This document shows, one piece after another, positions 18,463 to 21,952 of a DNA stretch of 21,952 nt. The notes beneath the pieces are model-generated. The model was not told where the DNA came from. It searched no databases and saw only the letters and a list, made by a program, of their open reading frames with translations. Every line of letters starts with the position of its first letter. Position 1 is the stretch's first letter. Location of the stretch: IMG/VR virus record IMGVR_UViG_3300023281_000840, positions 1 through 21,952 of that record; one strand, written 5' to 3'. Position numbers and translations under genes: made by a program. The stretch is from a virus.

Positions 18463-18471
18463 GGGAAGCAC

Positions 18472-21400
18472 ATGCCGCAACGTTTCGGACAGCGCACTGA
18501 CTCGAGTCAGAACTTCGCCTACCTCGCACGCAACAACGCCCTTGAGATTAGAGACCGTTCGCGTGCGGTTGATCGTGCTCGTGAAGAAGAGCAGGCTGCT
18601 AAAGATGCAGAGATGTTCACTCGTTACAACGAGGGTAAGATCAGTGGTCAGGCGATCCTGCAGTATATTAAATCCCGTGTTGCGGCCACGGGATACGACA
18701 AGGCGCAGCAGTCGAAGTGGAAGGCTGCCCTGGTCGAGTACACGAACAGCGTAGCGGACCAGAAGGCCGCTGCGGACTTTGAGAAGACTCAGAACCTTGG
18801 GGCCTACATTAACCACTGGCAGCAACGCCTGCGTGGGACCAAGCAAGGGACCCCTGAGCGCACTGAGATCCAGGCCCAGCTTCGCGAACTGAAGGATGCA
18901 CAAGACGCTAAGTCTGTACGTCGTCGTGCTATTGCCATCCAAAATAAGATCGCCTCTGGACAGGGGAACATTAAGGATCTGATCGACTTTTATCAGGGCG
19001 AGTTGGGCGATCTTCGTAATGGTTCTGCCTTAAAACTGAGCATTCGCGAACAGTTGGCGACATTAAAAACCCAGTGGCGTCAACAGCAATTCGATGTTGC
19101 AGAACAGAAGATCCGTACTGAACTCGGCGCTTCCCGCATTACCCCACAGCAGGCGGGGGAGCAACTCCGCAATTTGCTTGGTACGACGAACCTGGATGAT
19201 AGCAATCCGGCATTGTACCAACAGAAACTAGAGCAGGTACGCATCCTCAACGCTACGCCCGATCCTGCCGTACAGGCCAAGTTGACGTTGCTGCTGCAAA
19301 AAGGTAAGATCGGCAAGCAAGAGTACCTTGACAAGATGTACCGACTGGCCGACAAGATCGCGCCCTTTAGCAGCTCAGCCGCAGACCTTCTTCGCGCTAG
19401 CGCGCACGCTGATGTTCGGGACCTAGAGATCGCTCTGCCGGACCCTGGAGCATTAGGTCTTAAGGGTAGTGGAGTAGGCCATTCAGTCTTGTCAACTCAG
19501 ACTGGGATCAATCGAACTTTTAATCACACATATCAAATGGATGGCAGCCAGTTCAGTGCCAGCAATTGCACCATGGCCGCAGCTGCCATGCTCGCTCATA
19601 CGATGGGCACCAAGGGCCTCACTGGTGGCGAATTGCGTTTTGCATCAAAAGACCGCCTTGGCGGGACGACGCTCGTACAGGCCCAGTACGCACTCGAGAA
19701 AAAGGGCGTAACTGGCACTAATGCGCGTTATGAAAACCGCATTGAATTCGCTCAGTTCCAGCGCAACATTAAGCAGGGAGCACCTGCAGTCCTGTCAGGG
19801 TTCAACGGCAGTTTGCCTGGTGGCTCTAGCAGTAAGTACAATTCTTCAGGCGTCATTGGCGGCCATGCCATCTTCGTGGCGAAGTACAGCCCGCAAAAAG
19901 GGTTCTTCGTACTCGACCCCGCGAAGAGGAACGACAAGGGCCGTTGGTGGCCAGCCTCTGTGTTAGAAAAGTTCGGTTGGTCTGGCGTAGCTGGAGTCAA
20001 TTATCGCTATGGCCAGGCTTTGTTCGCTCCCCGCAACACTGTTGCCACGCGGTACAACGGGCTGACAACTGGTGGTACTGCCAAGACTCGCAGGAGCAAG
20101 GGCGGCAAGCGCGGTGGCGACAAGGCCGGTGGCACGATCCAGCATGTGTGGGTGGGCGCCCGTCCGTCTAATAGCGGCGACTCTGTACCAGAGACCTTTA
20201 TTGGTCAGTTTGCTCCAGGCTCACAACAGCCTGAAGTTACGGCCGCTGCCAAGATTGATGCTGAACGCAACGAAGAAACTCTGTCTAGTTCTGGGAATAC
20301 CATTCGGCTCGAGGATGCAGGCATTGCTGCTAGTATCGATACGATTGAAGAAGCTACTGACGAAATTGCCCGACGTAACCAAGTGTATGCTGAGACCTCC
20401 AGGGTACTTGAGAACTTTAGGGAAGCGTTGAACGCAGATCCCAGTGACGATGTGTGGACGGTTATGGTGGGCGCTGAAGAACAGCAACTCACGATGCAGG
20501 ACGTTACCAGCCTTGAACGGGAATTGATTTTCTTACTTGACGGTTCAGAGATTTTATCCGACGCTCTCGATGATATTCAGGGGATGGAAACCGCCCGTGC
20601 GTTGAAGGCCAAGGTCGTGAAAGACGGCAGTGGTGTCACGAATACGTCCTTTGAGTATGGGCTGAACGTTCTGACTAACAATCTGACCAGCGCCATGGCA
20701 AATTCTGGGTCAGATCCTGGTTCAGATTTAGACATTATTTCGGAGTTTTCTACTGACCTGCAAGAACATATTGCTGCCTACAATGCTGGTCCCATTGGCC
20801 CCGCGACTGAGGCCCAACAGGACGTGCAGGACATTGCCGTACCAGAGGGTGAGGCAGTAACGCAGGCCGATGCCTTAGTCCAAATCACCGAACTTTTATT
20901 GAATGGTGATATTACTCGTGAGCAACGGGTTCAGGATATTGGAATACTGGCAGAACAAGCTGGCATCTCATTGTCCGATGGCTGGGAAGTCGGCTCTAAT
21001 GGCGAGGATGGTCCCTTTAATCCAGGAGACAATTCTCTCGAGGCCATTATTAGTGGAGCAACCTTCACTGCTAACCAAAATCACATGGTAGAAAACGACG
21101 AAGGTGGATGGCTGTATGTCTCGTCTGGCGAGTGGGCTGGACAGATCGTGGCAGTGCCTTATCTCAACGGTCCACCGATCCCTGAACTAGACCCAGAGAC
21201 AGGTCAGGAAATTCCAATCCCACCACAATTTGCTGAACTCGACATGCAATACGCAGCGGAAATTTACAAGATAGATCTTACCGTAGCGAACAATCGATCC
21301 TCTAGTAATTTGCCAATGATTAAGGTAGATGTTGACGGCGAAGATGTCATCATGCGTGCCGTGCCGCGCACTGTTGCCTACCCTGGCATGACAGGTCTTT

Positions 21401-21952
21401 CTGTCGAAGACCCGGAAATCTATAAGGATTTGACTGGCCTAGACGCTCCCGACGGACCGTTCCTGTCTGGTACAGACATTGAAAATCTCATGACTCATGA
21501 TATCAAGAGTATGCTTGATAACCTTGTCAGCACTGGGGTCCTTGTAGAACACGAGTACATGGTGGACGTTATTACGACTCCAACCTGGATGAAGAATGGC
21601 GTACTACAACCTGGTCATACAGATGTGATCGATCCAGTTACGAAGGTACATCACCGCAATGCCCTACCAGGTATGCCTCCTATTTCTGGCAAGCCTCAAG
21701 TTGGTGGTATCGAGACTATCTTCGGTACGCAGTACGTTGGCACACAGATCAACATCCTGGGGCAACCAGAACCTAACTTGAATGAAGAAATGACATACGG
21801 CAATGAAGCCGGTCCGGGTCATGCGGCTTCGTTCGCTGGGAATATTTCCAGGGTATCCATGCAAGAGGACCTAGAGGCTGGGTTGCTAGGTGATAATTCG
21901 TTCCTGATCCGCGATGAGAACCTTGACGTTGTCAGGTACGAACCGTCCGACC
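18472..21952 (+). CDS. Giant virion protein with embedded papain/C39-like protease, 3' end outside window
   Basis: The frame opens at ATG 18472, nine bases after the portal stop, with GGGGAAG upstream, and stays open to the right edge (at least 1160 residues). Residues 1 to about 300 are charged and helical, coiled-coil-like (EEEQAAKDAEMFTRYNEG; QQQFDVAEQKIRTEL). Residues about 350-510 show a papain-fold peptidase layout: Q360 and C366 in SQFSASNCTMAAAAM, H465 in VIGGHAIFVAKY, D482 in GFFVLDPAK, as in C39-like peptidases. A Lys/Gly-rich linker (TRRSKGGKRGGDKAGG) follows near 535-550, then a long acidic, helical and beta-mixed region without recognised domains. It could be an internal (ejection) protein, a tail-tip or tape-measure-like protein, or a maturation polyprotein. 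The protease call is motif-based. Confidence 0.82.
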   Translation, partial: MPQRFGQRTDSSQNFAYLARNNALEIRDRSRAVDRAREEEQAAKDAEMFTRYNEGKISGQAILQYIKSRVAATGYDKAQQSKWKAALVEYTNSVADQKAAADFEKTQNLGAYINHWQQRLRGTKQGTPERTEIQAQLRELKDAQDAKSVRRRAIAIQNKIASGQGNIKDLIDFYQGELGDLRNGSALKLSIREQLATLKTQWRQQQFDVAEQKIRTELGASRITPQQAGEQLRNLLGTTNLDDSNPALYQQKLEQVRILNATPDPAVQAKLTLLLQKGKIGKQEYLDKMYRLADKIAPFSSSAADLLRASAHADVRDLEIALPDPGALGLKGSGVGHSVLSTQTGINRTFNHTYQMDGSQFSASNCTMAAAAMLAHTMGTKGLTGGELRFASKDRLGGTTLVQAQYALEKKGVTGTNARYENRIEFAQFQRNIKQGAPAVLSGFNGSLPGGSSSKYNSSGVIGGHAIFVAKYSPQKGFFVLDPAKRNDKGRWWPASVLEKFGWSGVAGVNYRYGQALFAPRNTVATRYNGLTTGGTAKTRRSKGGKRGGDKAGGTIQHVWVGARPSNSGDSVPETFIGQFAPGSQQPEVTAAAKIDAERNEETLSSSGNTIRLEDAGIAASIDTIEEATDEIARRNQVYAETSRVLENFREALNADPSDDVWTVMVGAEEQQLTMQDVTSLERELIFLLDGSEILSDALDDIQGMETARALKAKVVKDGSGVTNTSFEYGLNVLTNNLTSAMANSGSDPGSDLDIISEFSTDLQEHIAAYNAGPIGPATEAQQDVQDIAVPEGEAVTQADALVQITELLLNGDITREQRVQDIGILAEQAGISLSDGWEVGSNGEDGPFNPGDNSLEAIISGATFTANQNHMVENDEGGWLYVSSGEWAGQIVAVPYLNGPPIPELDPETGQEIPIPPQFAELDMQYAAEIYKIDLTVANNRSSSNLPMIKVDVDGEDVIMRAVPRTVAYPGMTGLSVEDPEIYKDLTGLDAPDGPFLSGTDIENLMTHDIKSMLDNLVSTGVLVEHEYMVDVITTPTWMKNGVLQPGHTDVIDPVTKVHHRNALPGMPPISGKPQVGGIETIFGTQYVGTQINILGQPEPNLNEEMTYGNEAGPGHAASFAGNISRVSMQEDLEAGLLGDNSFLIRDENLDVVRYEPSD

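Overview
The window is a stretch of a tailed double-stranded DNA phage genome (Caudoviricetes), free or integrated. Evidence: a complete large terminase (14888-16519) is followed by a portal protein (16528-18462) and a giant virion protein that runs off the right edge. Upstream lie beta-rich structural genes, a tandem-repeat fibre-like protein and a phage-encoded tRNA. No integrase, repressor, replication gene or major capsid gene is visible, so lifestyle cannot be read here. Several genes use GAAAGGA-type ribosome binding sites, matching a 16S rRNA 3' end of ...CCUUUCU as in Actinobacteria and Bacillota. With a DUF7227/GP88-like gene, an endonuclease VII-like HNH gene and many small zinc-binding proteins, this suggests a Gram-positive, perhaps actinobacterial, host; that is inference.

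Layout. (1) 1-818: rightward small genes with a reading-frame conflict, ending at a strong bidirectional hairpin terminator (849-872). (2) 4740 down to 893: a leftward operon of twelve small genes, most joined by 4-base ATGA or similar stop/start overlaps. At least five products carry Cys/His zinc-type clusters, one is a DUF7227-like protein, and two are genes of 27 and 57 codons, one encoding a single membrane helix. (3) 4741-5399: a divergent intergenic control region with a 12-bp tandem repeat and an 18-bp perfect palindrome. (4) 5400 to the end: a tRNA-Thr(UGU) immediately followed by a rightward late operon. It opens with a tiny gene and a very basic protein with three helix-turn-helix-like repeats, then five beta-rich virion or appendage proteins (6376-10321), and a 711-residue protein built mainly of 20-residue repeats with a globular insert (10342-12477). 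An Ig-like protein, a basic protein, a probable small terminase, two unknowns, a trimmed endonuclease VII, a basic ORF, the large terminase and the portal follow. The last gene encodes at least 1160 residues with an embedded papain/C39-like cysteine protease.

How it works together: the leftward cluster looks like early or accessory host-interaction genes. The rightward cluster looks like late genes for adsorption, DNA packaging and virion assembly. The most unusual items are the predicted cysteine protease inside a virion protein just after the portal, the interrupted 20-residue repeat fibre, the three-HTH basic protein, a ribosome binding site that lies inside the tRNA acceptor stem, and a 15-bp cUUCGg RNA hairpin between structural genes.
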